A DNA stretch of 64,000 bases, from contig NW_003139536.1 in assembly GCF_000003605.2 (NCBI RefSeq), positions 1-64,000 of the forward strand. The letters are read 5' to 3'. The position numbers and the translations under genes were made by a program. The DNA comes from Saccoglossus kowalevskii (taxonomy: Eukaryota; Hemichordata; Enteropneusta; Harrimaniidae). The notes below the pieces were generated by a model that saw nothing but the letters and a program-made list of their open reading frames with translations, was not told the origin of the DNA and made no database searches. Shown one piece after another: positions 40,330 through 53,939 of this stretch. Position 1 is the first letter of the stretch. Every line of letters begins with the position of its first letter.

Positions 40330-43300
40330 AGTGTGTACCTGACTGCATACTTGTCACACAGTGATATTGTACAAAAGTGTGCACCAGGCATCATACTAGT
40401 CACACAGTGATATTGTACAGAAATGTGCACCTGGCATCATACTTGTCACACAGTGATATTGTACAGAAGTGTTCACCTGGCTGCATAATTGTCACACAGT
40501 GATATTGTACAGAAGTGTGCACCTTGCATCATACTTGTCACACAGTGATATTGTACATGAGTGTGTACCTGGCATCATACTTGTCACACAGTGATATTGT
40601 ACATAAGTGTGTACCTGGCAACATACTTGTCACACAGTGATATTGTACATAAGTGTGCACCTGGCTGCATAATTATCACACAGTGATATTGTACATAAGT
40701 GTGTACCTGGCATCATACTTGTCACACAGTGATATTCTTCATAAGTGTGTACCTGGCAACATACTTGTCACACAGTGATATTATACAGAAGTGTGCACCA
40801 GGCATCATACTTGTCACACAGTGATATTGTACAGAAGTGTGCACCTGGCATCATACTTGTCACACAGTGATATTGTACAGAAGTGCTCACCTGGCTGCAT
40901 AATTGTCACACAGTGATATTGTACAGAAGTGTGCACCTGGCATCATACTTGTCACACAGTGATATTGTACATGAGTGTGTACCTGGCATCATACTTGTCA
41001 CACAGTGATATTGTACATAAGTGTGTACCTGGCAACATACTTGTCACACAGTGATATTGTACATAAGTGTGTACCCGGCATCATACTTGTCACACAGTGA
41101 TATTGTACATAAGTGTGTACTTGGCAACATACTTGTCACACAGTGATATTGTACAGAAGTGTGCACCTGGCTGCATAATTGTCACACAGTGATATTGTAC
41201 AGAAGTGTTCACCTGGCTGCATAATTGTCACACAGTGACATTGTACAGAAGTGTGCACCTGGCATCATACTTGTCACACAGTGATATTGTACATAAGTGT
41301 GCACCTGGCTGCATAATTATCACACAGTGATATTGTACAGAAGTGTGTACCTGGCATCATACTTGTCACACAGTGATATTGTACATAAGTGTGTACCTGG
41401 CAACATTCTTGTCATACAGTGATATTGTACAGAAGTGTGCACCTGGCTGCATAATTGTCACACAGTGATATTGTACAGAAGTGTTCACCTGGCTGCATAA
41501 TTGTCACACAGTGATATTGTACAGAAGTGTGCACCTGACATCATACTTGTCACACAGTGATATTGTACAGAAGTGTGCACCAGGCATCATACGTGTCACA
41601 CAGTGATATTGTACATAAGTGTGTACCTGGCAACATGCTTGTCATACAGTGATATTGTGCATAAGTGTGCACCTGCCTGCATAATTATCACACAGTGATA
41701 TTGTACATAAGTGTGTACCTGGCATCATACTTGTCACACAGTGATATTGTACATAAGTGTGTACTTGGCAACATACTTGTCACACAGTGATATTGTACAG
41801 AAGTGTGCACCTGACATCATACTTGTCACACAGTGATATTGTACAGAAGTGTGCACCTGGCAACATACTTGTCACACAGTGATATTGTACATAAGTGTGC
41901 ACCTGGCATCATACTTGTCACACAGTGATATTGTACATAAGTGTGTACCTGGCAACATACTTGTCACACAGTGATATTGTACAGAAGTGTGTACCTGGCA
42001 TCATACTTGTCACACAGTGATATTGTACATAAGTGTGTACCTGGCAACATAATTGTCACACAGTGATATTATACAAAAGTGTGCACCAGGCATCATACTT
42101 GTCACACAGTGATATTGTACAGAAATGTGCACCTGGCATCATACTTGTCACACAGTGATATTGTACAGAAGTGTTCACCTGGCTGCATAATTGTCACACA
42201 GTGATATTGTACAGAAGTGTGCACCTGGCATCATACTTGTCACACAGTGATATTGTACATGAGTGTGTACCTGGCATCATACTTGTCACACAGTGATATT
42301 GTACATAAGTGTGTACCTGGCAACATACTTGTCACACAGTGATATTGTACATAAGTGTGCACCTGGCTGCATAATTATCACACAGTGATATTGTACATAA
42401 GTGTGTACCTGGCATCATACTTGTCACACAGTGATATTCTTCATAAGTGTGTACCTGGCAACATACTTGTCACACAGTGATATTATACAGAAGTGTGCAC
42501 CAGGCATCATACTTGTCAAACAGTGATATTGTACAGAAGTGTGCACCAGGCATCATACTTGTCACACAGTGATATTGTACAGAAGTGTGCACCTGGCAAC
42601 ATGCTTGTCATACAGTGATATTGTGCATAAGTGTGCACCTGGCTGCATAATTATCACACAGTGATATTGTACATGAGTGTGTACCTGGCATCATACTTGT
42701 CACACAGTGATATTGTACATAATTGTGTACCTGGCAACATAATTGTCACACAGTGATATTATACAGAAGTGTGCACCAGGCATCATACTTGTCACACAGT
42801 GATATTGTACAGAAATGTGCACCTGGCTGCATAATTGTCACACAGTGATATTGTACAGAAGTGTGCACCTGGCATCATACTTGTCACACAGTGATATTGT
42901 ACATGAGTGTGTACCTGGCATCATACTTGTCACACAGTGATATTGTACATAAGTGTGTACCTGGCAACATACTTGTCACACAGTGATATTGTACATAAGT
43001 GTGCACCTGGCATCATACTTGTCACACAGTGATATTGTACGTAAGTGTGTACCTGGCAACATACTTGTCACACAGTGATATTGTACAGAAGTGTGTACCT
43101 GGCATCATACTTGTCACACAGTGATATTGTACATAAGTGTGTACCTCGCAACATACTTGTCACGCAGTGATATTGTACAGAAGTGTGCACCTGACTGCAT
43201 AATTGTCACACAGTGATATTGTACAGAAGTGTTCACCTGGCTGCATAATTGTCACACAGTGATATTGTACAGAAGTGTGCACCAGGCATCATACTTGTCA

Positions 43301-44600
43301 CACAGTGATATTGTACATAAGTGTGTACCTGGCAACATGCTTGTCATACAGTGATATTGTGCATAAGTGAGCACCTGGCTGCATAATTATCACACAGTGA
43401 TATTGTACATAAGTGTGTTCCTGGCATCATACTTGTCACACAGTGATATTGTACATAAGTGTGTACCTGGCAACATACTTGTCACACAGTGATATTGTAC
43501 AGAAGTGTGCACCTGGCTGCATAATTGTCATACAGTGATATTGTACAGAAGTGTTCACCTGGCTGCATAATTGTCACACAGTGATATTATACAGAAGTGT
43601 GCACCAGGCATCATACTTGTCACACAGTGATATTGTACAGAAGTGTGCACCAGGCATCATACTTGTCACACAGTGATATTGTACAGAAGTGTGCACCTGG
43701 CAACATACTTGTCACACAGTGATATTGTACATAAGTGTGCACCTGGCAACATAATTGTCACACAGTGATATTATACAAAAGTGTGCACCAGGCATCATAC
43801 TTGTCACACAGTGATATTGTACAGAAATGTGCACCTGGCATCATACTTGTCACACAGTGATATTGTACAGAAGTGTTCACCTGGCTGCATAATTGTCACA
43901 CAGTGATATTGTACAGAAGTGTGCACCTGGCATCATACTTGTCACACAGTGATATTGTACATGAGTGTGTACCTGGCATCATACTTGTCACACAGTGATA
44001 TTGTACATAAGTGTGTACATGGCAACATACTTGTCACACAGTGATATTGTACATAAGTGTGCACCTGGCTGCATAATTATCACACAGTGATATTGTACAT
44101 AAGTGTGTACCTGGCATCATACTTGTCACACAGTGATATTCTTCATAAGTGTGTACCTGGCAACATACTTGTCACACAGCGATATTATACAGAAGTGTGC
44201 ACCAGGCATCATACTTGTCACACAGTGATATTGTACAGAAGTGTGCACCAGGCATCATACTTGTCACACAGTGATATTGTACAGAAGTGTGCACCTGGCT
44301 GCATAATTATCACACAGTGATATTGTACATGAGTGTGTACCTGGCATCATACTTGTCACACAGTGATATTGTACATAATTGTGTACCTGGCAACATAATT
44401 GTCACACAGTGATATTATACAGAAGTGTGCACCAGGCATCATACTTGTCACACAGTGATATTGTACAGAAATGTGCACCTGGCTGCATAATTGTCACACA
44501 GTGATGTTGTACAGAAGTGTGCACCTGGCATCATACTTGTCACACAGTGATATTGTACATGAGTGTGTACCTGGCATCATACTTGTCACACGAGTGATAT
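40330..44600 (+). repeat. Three-copy higher-order repeat of 37 units (1,702 bp), partly 36
   Basis: ACAAAAGTGTGCACCAGG lies at 40371, 42073 and 43775, and CTTCATAAG at 40737, 42439 and 44141; every step is exactly 1,702 bp. In the later part of the repeat ACATGAGTG at 42671 and 44327 is 1,656 bp = 36 units apart, so one unit was lost or gained. Variant order is kept best over about 500 bp around the anchors, while the middle of each copy has diverged by swaps of unit class. Confidence 0.87.
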
Positions 44601-44637
44601 TTGTACATAAAGTGTGTACCTGGCACATACTTGTCAC
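44589..44637 (+). other. Indel patch of four changes in one unit
   Basis: ACACGAGTG, GATATTTGTAC and ATAAAGTG each have one extra base and GGCACATAC lacks one A. The net plus 2 bp explains why offsets crossing this point are 77 units + 2 (41107 to 44651; 41399 to 44943) and 74 units + 2 (43773 to 47179). Confidence 0.78.
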
Positions 44638-44639
44638 AC

Positions 44640-46680
44640 AATGATATTGTACATAAGTGTGTACTTGGCAACATACTTGTCACACAGTGATATTGTACAG
44701 AAGTGTGCACCTGGCTGCATAATTGTCACACAGTGATATTGTACAGAAGTGTTCACCTGGCTGCATAATTGTCACACAGTGACATTGTACAGAAGTGTGC
44801 ACCTGGCATCATACTTGTCACACAGTGATATTGTACATAAGTGTGCACCTGGCTGCATAATTATCACACAGTGATATTGTACAGAAGTGTGTACCTGGCA
44901 TCATACTTGTCACACAGTGATATTGTACATAAGTGTGTACCTGGCAACATTCTTGTCATACAGTGATATTGTACAGAAGTGTGCACCTGGCTGCATAATT
45001 GTCACACAGTGATATTGTACAGAAGTGTTCACCTGGCTGCATAATTGTCACACAGTGATATTGTACAGAAGTGTGCACCTGACATCATACTTGTCACACA
45101 GTGATATTGTACAGAAGTGTGCACCAGGCATCATACGTGTCACACAGTGATATTGTACATAAGTGTGTACCTGGCAACATGCTTGTCATACAGTGATATT
45201 GTGCATAAGTGTGCACCTGGCTGCATAATTATCACACAGTGATATTGTACATAAGTGTGTACCTGGCATCATACTTGTCACACAGTGATATTGTACATAA
45301 GTGTGTACCTGGCAACATACTTGTCACACAGTGATATTGTACAGAAGTGTGCACCTGGCTGCATAATTGTCACACAGTGATATTGTACAGAAGAGTTCAC
45401 CTGGCTGCATAATTGTCACACAGTGATATTGTACAGAAGTGTGCACCGGGCATCATACTTGTCACACAGTGATATTGTACATAAGTGTGTACCTGGCAAC
45501 ATGCTTGTCATACAGTGATATTGTGCATAAGTGTGCACCAGGCATCATACTTGTCACACAGTGATATTGTACAGAAGTGTGCACCTGGCATCATACTTGT
45601 CACACAGTGATATTGTACAGAAGTGCTCACCTGGCTGCATAATTGTCACACAGTGATATTGTACAGAAGTGTGCACCTGGCATCATACTTGTCACACAGT
45701 GATATTGTACATGAGTGTGTACCTGGCATCATACTTGTCACACAGTGATATTGTACATAAGTGTGTACCTGGCAACATACTTGTCACACAGTGATATTGT
45801 ACATAAGTGTGTACCTGGCATCATACTTGTCACACAGTGATATTGTACATAAGTGTGTACTTGGCAACATACTTGTCACACAGTGATATTGTACAGAAGT
45901 GTGCACCTGGCTGCATAATTGTCACACAGTGATATTGTACAGAAGTGTGCACCTGGCATCATACTTGTCACACAGTGATATTGTACATAAGTGTGCACCT
46001 GGCTGCATAATTATCACACAGTGATATTGTACAGAAGTGTGTACCTGGCATCATACTTGTCACACAGTGATATTGTACATAAGTGTGTACCTGGCAACAT
46101 TCTTGTCATACAGTGATATTGTACAGAAGTGTGCACCTGGCTGCATAATTGTCACACAGTGATATTGTACAGAAGTGTTCACCTGGCTGCATAATTGTCA
46201 CACAGTGATATTGTACAGAAGTGTGCACCTGACATCATACTTGTCACACAGTGATATTGTACAGAAGTGTGCACCAGGCATCATACGTGTCACACAGTGA
46301 TATTGTACATAAGTGTGTACCTGGCAACATGCTTGTCATACAGTGATATTGTGCATAAGTGTGCACCTGGCTGCATAATTATCACACAGTGATATTGTAC
46401 ATAAGTGTGTACCTGGCATCATACTTGTCACACAGTGATATTGTACATAAGTGTGTACCTGGCAACATACTTGTCACACAGTGATATTGTACAGAAGTGT
46501 GCACCTGGCTGCATAATTGTCACACAGTGATATTGTACAGAAGTGTTCACCTGGCTGCATAATTGTCACACAGTGATATTGTACAGAAGTGTGCACCGGG
46601 CATCATACTTGTCACACAGTGATATTGTACATAAGTGTTTACCTGGCAACATACTTGTCACACAGTGATATTGTACATAA
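44640..46680 (+). repeat. Tandem higher-order pair of 26/25 units
   Basis: GTACTTGGCAAC units at 44651 and 45847 are 26 units apart, while CAACATTC at 44943 and 46093 and GTGCACCGGG at 45441 and 46591 are exactly 25 units (1,150 bp) apart. The second copy lacks one unit (the GTTCACC/GACATTG pair is reduced by one). The first part also matches 41.1-41.8 kb at 77 units + 2 bp. Confidence 0.86.
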
Positions 46681-47399
46681 GTGTGTACCTGGCATCATAC
46701 TTGTCACACAGTGATATTGTACATAAGTGTGTACTTGGCAACATACTTGTCACACAGTGATATTGTACAGAAGTGTGCACCTGACATCATACTTGTCACA
46801 CAGTGATATTGTACAGAAGTGTGCACCTGGCATCATGCTTGTCACACAGTGATATTGTACATGAGTGTGTACCTGGCATCATACTTGTCACACAGTGATA
46901 TTGTACAGAAGTGTGTACCTGGCATCATACTTGTCACACAGTGATATTGTACATGAGTGTGTACCTGGCAACATACTTGTCACACAGTGATATTGTACAT
47001 AAGTGTGCACCTGGCATCATACTTGTCACACAGTGATATTGTACATAAGTGTGTACCTGGCAACATACTTGTCACACAGTGATATTGTACAGAAGTGTGT
47101 ACCTGGCATCATACTTGTCACACAGTGATATTGTACATAAGTGTGTACCTGGCAACATAATTGTCACACAGTGATATTATACAAAAGTGTGCACCAGGCA
47201 TCATACTTGTCACACAGTGATATTGTACAGAAATGTGCACCTGGCATCATACTTGTCACACAGTGATATTGTACAGAAGTGTGTACCTGGCAACATAATT
47301 GTCACACAGTGATATTGTACAGAAGTGTGCACCTGGCATCATAATTGTCACACAGTGATATTGTACAGAAGTGTGCACCTGGCTGCATAATTATCACAC

Positions 47400-47660
47400 A
47401 GTGATATTGTCACATAAGTGTGTACCTGGCATCATACTTGTCACACAGTGATATTGTACATAAGTGTGTACCTGGCAACATTCTTGTCATACAGTGACAT
47501 TGTACAGAAGTGTGCATCTGGCTGCATAATTGTCACACAGTGATATTGTACAGAAGTGTTCACCTGGCTGCATAATTGTCACACAGTGATATTGTACAGA
47601 AGTTTGCACCAGGCATCATACTTGTCACACAGTGATATTGTACAGAAGTGTGCACAGGCA
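47400..47660 (+). other. Two single-base length changes
   Basis: An extra C occurs in ATTGTCACATAAG at about 47411 and one C is missing in GTGCACAGGCATC at about 47655. The register is restored afterwards because the two cancel. Neighbouring units are normal. Confidence 0.6.
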
Positions 47661-48070
47661 TCATACTTGTCACACAGTGATATTGTACATAAGTGTGCAC
47701 CTGGCAACATATTTGTCATACAGTGATATTGTACATAAGTGTGTACCTGGCATCATACTTGTCACACAGTGATATTGTACATAAGTGTGTACTTGGCAAC
47801 ATACTTGTCACACAGTGATATTGTACAGAAGTGTGCACCTGGCTGCATAATTGTCACACAGTGATATTGTACAGAAGTGTTCACCTGGCTGCATAATTGT
47901 CACACAGTGACATTGTACAGAAGTGTGCACCTGGCATCATATTTGTCACACAGTGATATTGTTCATAAGTGTGCACCTGGCTGCATAATTATCACACAGT
48001 GATATTGTACAGAAGTGTGTACCTGGCATCATACTTGTCACACAGTGATATTGTACATAAGTGTGTACCT

Positions 48071-50290
48071 GGCTGCATTATTGTCACACAGTGATATTGT
48101 ACAGAAGTGTTCACCTGGCTGCATAATTGTCACACAGTGATATTGTACAGAAGTGTGCACCTGACATCATACTTGTCACACAGTGATGTTGTACAGAAGT
48201 GTGCACCAGGCATCATACTTGTCACACAGTGATATTGTACATAAGTGTGTACCTGGCAACATGCTTGTCATACAGTGATATTGTGCATAAGTGTGCACCT
48301 GGCTGCATAATTATCACACAGTGATATTGTACATAAGTGTGTACCTGGCATCATACTTGTCACACAGTGATATTGTACATAAGTGTGCACCTGGCTGCAT
48401 AATTATCACACAGTGATATTGTACATAAGTGTGTACCTGGCATCATACTTGTCACACAGTGATATTGTACATAAGTGTGCACCTGGCTGCATAATTGTTA
48501 CACAGTGATATTGTACAGAAGTGTGCACCTGGCTGCATAATTGTCACACAGTGATATTGTACAGAAGTGTTCACCTGGCTGCATAATTGTCACACAGTGA
48601 TATTGTACAGAAGTGTGCACCTGACATCATACTTGTCACACAGTGATATTGTACAGAAGTGTGCACCTGGCTGCATAATTGTCACACAGTGATATTGTAC
48701 AGAAGTGTTCACCTGGCTGCATAATTGTCACACAGTGACATTGTACAGAAGTGTGCACCTGGCATCATACTTGTCACACAGTGATATTGTACATAAGTGT
48801 GCACCTGGCTGCATAATTATCACACAGTGATATTGTACAGAAGTGTGTACCTGGCATCATACTTGTCAAACAGTGATATTGTACAGAAGTGTGCACCTGG
48901 CATCATACTTGTCACACAGTGATATTGTACAGAAGTGTGCACCTGGCTGCATAATTGTCACACAGTGATATTGTACAGAAGTGTGCACCTGGCTGCATAA
49001 TTGTCACACAGTGATATTGTACAGAAGTGTGCACCTGGCTGCATAATTATCACACAGTGATATTGTACAGAAGTGTGTACCTGGCATCATACTTGTCACA
49101 CAGTGATATTGTACATAAGTGTGTACCTGGCTGCATTATTGTCACACAGTGATATTGTACAGAAGTGTTCACCTGGCTGCATAATTGTCACACAGTGATA
49201 TTGTACAGAAGTGTGCACCTGACATCATACTTGTCACACAGTGATGTTGTACAGAAGTGTGCACCAGGCATCATACTTGTCACACAGTGATATTGTACAT
49301 AAGTGTGTACCTGGCAACATGCTTGTCATACAGTGATATTGTGCATAAGTGTGCACCTGGCTGCATAATTATCACACAGTGATATTGTACATAAGTGTGT
49401 ACCTGGCATCATACTTGTCACACAGTGATATTGTACATAAGTGTGCACCTGGCTGCATAATTATCACACAGTGATATTGTACATAAGTGTGTACCTGGCA
49501 TCATACTTGTCACACAGTGATATTGTACATAAGTGTGCACCTGGCTGCATAATTGTCACACAGTGATATTGTACAGAAGTGTGCACCTGGCTGCATAATT
49601 GTCACACAGTGATATTGTACAGAAGTGTTCACCTGGCTGCATAATTGTCACACAGTGATATTGTACAGAAGTGTGCACCTGACATCATACTTGTCACACA
49701 GTGATATTGTACAGAAGTGTGCACCTGGCTGCATAATTGTCACACAGTGATATTGTACAGAAGTGTTCACCTGGCTGCATAATTGTCACACAGTGACATT
49801 GTACAGAAGTGTGCACCTGGCATCATACTTGTCACACAGTGATATTGTACATAAGTGTGCACCTGGCTGCATAATTATCACACAGTGATATTGTACAGAA
49901 GTGTGTACCTGGCATCATACTTGTCAAACAGTGATATTGTACAGAAGTGTGCACCTGGCATCATACTTGTCACACAGTGATATTGTACAGAAGTGTGCAC
50001 CTGGCTGCATAATTGTCACACAGTGATATTGTACAGAAGTGTGCACCTGGCTGCATAATTGTCACACAGTGATATTGTACAGAAGTGTGCACCTGGCTGC
50101 ATAATTATCACACAGTGATATTGTACAGAAGTGTGTACCTGGCATCATACTTGTCACACAGTGATATTGTACATAAGTGTGTACCTGGCTGCATTATTGT
50201 CACACAGTGATATTGTACAGAAGTGTTCACCTGGCTGCATAATTGTCACACAGTGATATTGTACAGAAGTGTGCACCTGACATCATACTT
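48071..50290 (+). repeat. Higher-order repeat of 23 units (1,058 bp), two full copies and a third start
   Basis: GGCTGCATTATTG lies at 48071, 49129 and 50187, exactly 1,058 bp apart each time. GATGTTG (48187 and 49245) and GACATTG (48737 and 49795) keep the same spacing. Copies one and two are nearly identical; one visible change is ATTGTTACACAG against ATTGTCACACAG near 48490 and 49550. The third copy stops after about 100 bp, just before the indel patch at 50.3 kb. An earlier GACATTG at 47909 is 18 units before 48737, so a five-unit step separates it from the 23-unit form. Confidence 0.88.
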
Positions 50291-50317
50291 GTCACACAGT
50301 GATATTGTACAGAAGTG

Positions 50318-50390
50318 TGCACTGGCATCATACTGTCACACAGTAATATGTACAGAATTGTGCACCAGGCATCATACTGTCACACAGTGA
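50318..50390 (+). other. Deletion-rich patch at a block boundary
   Basis: Four bases are missing across about two units (GCACTGGC, ATACTGTCAC twice, AATATGTAC) and one TGA is changed to TAA-type sequence (CAGTAATATG). The 23-unit block ends just upstream and a different CCAGGCATC-rich block begins downstream, so the patch marks a switch between block types. Confidence 0.75.
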
Positions 50391-50399
50391 TATTGTACA

Positions 50400-53100
50400 G
50401 AAGTGTGCACCTGGCTGCATACTTGTCACACAGTGATATTGAACAGAATTGTGCACCAGGCATCATACTTGTCACACAGTGATATTGTACAGAAGTGTGC
50501 ACCTGGCTGCATAATTGCCACACAGTGATATTGTACAGAAGTGTGCACCTGGCATCATACTTGTCACACAGCGATATTGTTCATAAGTGTGTACCTGGCA
50601 ACATACTTGTCATACAGTGATATTGTACATAAGTGTGCACCTGGCTGCATAATTATCACACAGTGATATTGTACATAAGTGTGTATCTGGCATCATACTT
50701 GTCACACAGTGATATTGTACATAAGTGTGTACCTGGCAACATACTTGTCACACAGTGATATTGTACAGAAGTGTGCACCTGGCATCATACTTGTCACACA
50801 GTGATATTGTACAGAAGTGTGCACCTGGCATCTTACTTGTCACACAGTGATATTGTACAGAAGTGTGTACCTGGCAACATACTTGTCACACAGTGATATT
50901 GTACAGAAGTGTGCACCTGGCTGCATGATTGTCACACATTGATATTGTACAGAAGTGTGCACCTGGCTGCATAATTATCACACAGTGATATTGTACATAA
51001 GTGTGTACCTGGCATCATACTTGTCACACAGTGATATTCTTCATAAGTGTGTACCTGGCAACATACTTGTCACACAGTGATATTGTACAGAAGTGTGCAC
51101 CTGGCTGCATAATTGTCACACAGTGATATTGTACAGAAGTGTGCACCAGGCATCATACTTGTCACACAGTGATATTGTACAGAAGTGTGCACCTGGCATC
51201 ATACTTGTCACACAGTGATATTGTACAGAATTGTGCACCAGGCATCATGCTTGTCACACAGTGATATTGTACAGAAGTGTGCACCTGGCTGCATAATTGT
51301 CACACAGTGATATTGTACAGAAGTGTGCACCAGGCATCATACTTGTCACACAGTGATATTGTACAGAAGTGTGCACCTGGCTGCATAATTGTCACACAGT
51401 GATATTGTACAGATGTGTGCACCTGGCATCATACGTGTCGCACAGTGATATTGTACAGAAGTGTGCACCTTGCATCATACTTGTCACACAGTGATATTGT
51501 ACATAAGTGTGTACCTGGCAAGATACTTGTCATACAGTGATATTGTACATAATTGTGTACCAGGCAACATACTTGTCACACAGTGATATTGTACGGAAGT
51601 GTGCACCTGGCATCATACTTGTCACACAGTGATATTGTACATAAGTGTGCACCTGGCTGCATAATTATCACACAGTGATATTGTACAGAAGTGTGTACCT
51701 GGCATCATACTTGTCACACAGTGATATTGTACATAAGTGTGTACCTGGCAACATACTTGTCACACAGTGATATTGTACAGAAGTGTGCACCTGGCTGCAT
51801 AATTGTCACACAGTGATATTGTACAGAAGTGTTCACCTGGCTGCATAATTGTCACACAGTGATATTGTACAGAAGTGTGCACCAGGCATCATACTTGTCA
51901 CACAGTGATATTGTACAGAAGTGTGCACCTGGCATCATACTTGTCACACAGTGATATTGTACATAAGTGTGTACCTGGCAACATACTTGTCACACAGTGA
52001 TATTGTACATAAGTGTGTACCTGGCTGCATAACTGTCACACAGTGATATTGTACAGAAGTGTGCACCTGGCATCATAATTGTCACACAGTGATATTGTAC
52101 AGAAGTGTGCACCAGGCATCATACTTGTCACACAGTGATATTGTACAGAAGTGTGCACCTGGCATCATAATTGTCACACAGTGATATTGTACAGAAGTGT
52201 GCACCTGACATCATACTTGTCACACAGTGATATTGTACAGAAGTGTGCACCTGGCATCATACTTGTCACACAGTGATATTGTACATGAGTGTGTACCTGC
52301 CATCACACTTGTCACACAGTGATATTGTACAGAAGTGTGCACCTGGCATCATACTTGTCACACAGTGATATTGTACAGAAGTGTGCACCTGGCATCATAC
52401 TTGTCACACAGTGATATTGTACAGAAGTGTGCACCTGGCATCATACTTGTCACACAGTGATATTGTACATAAGTGTGTACCTGGAAACATACTTGTCACA
52501 CAGTGATATTGTACAGAAGTGTGCACCTGGCTGCATAATTGTCACACAGTGATATTGTACAGAAGTGTGCACCAGGCATCATACTTGTCACACAGTGATA
52601 TTGTACAGAAGTGTGCACCTGGCTGCATAATTGTCACACAGTGATATTGTACAGAAGTGTGCACCAGGCATCATACTTGTCACACAGTGATATTGTACAG
52701 AAGTGTGCACCTGGCTGCATAATTGTCACACAGTGATATTGTACAGAAGTGTGCACCAGGCATCATACTTGTCACACAGTGATATTGTACAGAAGTGTGC
52801 ACCTGACATCATACTTGTCACACAGTGATATTGTACAGAAGTGTGCACCTGGCATCATACTTGTCACACAGCGATATTGTTCATAAGTGTGTACCTGGCA
52901 ACATACTTGCCATACAGTGATATTGTACATAAGTGTGCACCTGGCTGCATAATTATCACACAGTGATATTGTACAGAGCTGTGTACCTGGCTGCATAATT
53001 GTCACACAGTGATATTGTACAGAAGTGTTCACCTGGCTGCATACTTGTCACACAGTGATATTGTACAGAAGTGTGCACCAGGCATCATACTTGTCACACA
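50400..53100 (+). repeat. CCAGGCATC-rich segment related to 8.0-9.6 kb
   Basis: This segment is dominated by ACAGAAG units with CCAGGCATC and TGGCATC ends, with CAGCGATATTGTTCATAAG at about 50571 and 52866, as in the 8.0-9.6 kb part. The CTTCATAAG unit is at about 51041. TTGCCATACAG at about 52908 abolishes the usual reverse-strand stop. No indel was noticed. No gene is present. Confidence 0.78.
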
Positions 53101-53660
53101 GTGATATGTACATAAGTGTGTACTGGGCAACATACTTGTCATACAGTGATATGTACAGAAGTGTGCACATGACATCATTACTTGTCACACAGTGATATTG
53201 TACAGAAGTGTGCACCTGGCATCATGCTTGTCACACAGTGATATTGTACATGAGTGTGTACCTGGCATCATACTTGTCACACAGTGATATTGTACAGAAG
53301 TGTGCACCTGGCATCATACTTGTCATACAGTGATATTGTACATAAGTGTGCACCTGGCTGCATAATTATCACACAGTGATATTGTACATAAGTGTGTACC
53401 TGGCATCATACTTGTCACACAGTGATATTCTTCATAAGAGTGTACCTGACATCATATTTGTCACACAGTGATATTGTACAGAAGTGTGCACCAGGCATCA
53501 TACTTGTCACACAGTGATATTGTACATAAGTGTGTACCTGGCAACATGCTTGTCATACAGTGATATTGTGCATAAGTGTGCACCTGGCTGCATAATTATC
53601 ACACAGTGATATTGTACATAAGTGTGCACCAGGCATCATACTTGTCATACAGTGATATTG
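53100..53660 (+). repeat. Copy of 16.1-16.7 kb (offset 804 units)
   Basis: CTTCATAAGAG with CATCATATTTG at 53430 matches 16445, and CAACATGC at 53540 matches 16555; both offsets are 36,985 bp = 804 units + 1. The same string is also at 13591. At the left edge (53105-53180) are two GATATGTAC deletions, a CATTACTTG insertion and GTACTGGGC, and upstream of them the match is lost, so the patch and the block edge coincide. Confidence 0.82.
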
Positions 53661-53939
53661 TGCATAAGTGTGTACCTGGCAACATACTTGTCACACAGTG
53701 ATATTGTACATAAGTGTGTACCTGGCATCATACTTGTCACACAGTGATATTGTACATAAGTGTGTACCTGGCAACATAATTATCACACAGTGGTATTGTA
53801 CAGAAGTGTGTACCTGGCATCATACTTGTCACACAGTGATATTGTACATAAGTGTGTTCCTGGCAACATACTTGTCACACAGTGATATTGTACAGAAGTG
53901 TGCACATGGCTGCATAATTGTCACACAGTGATATTGTAC

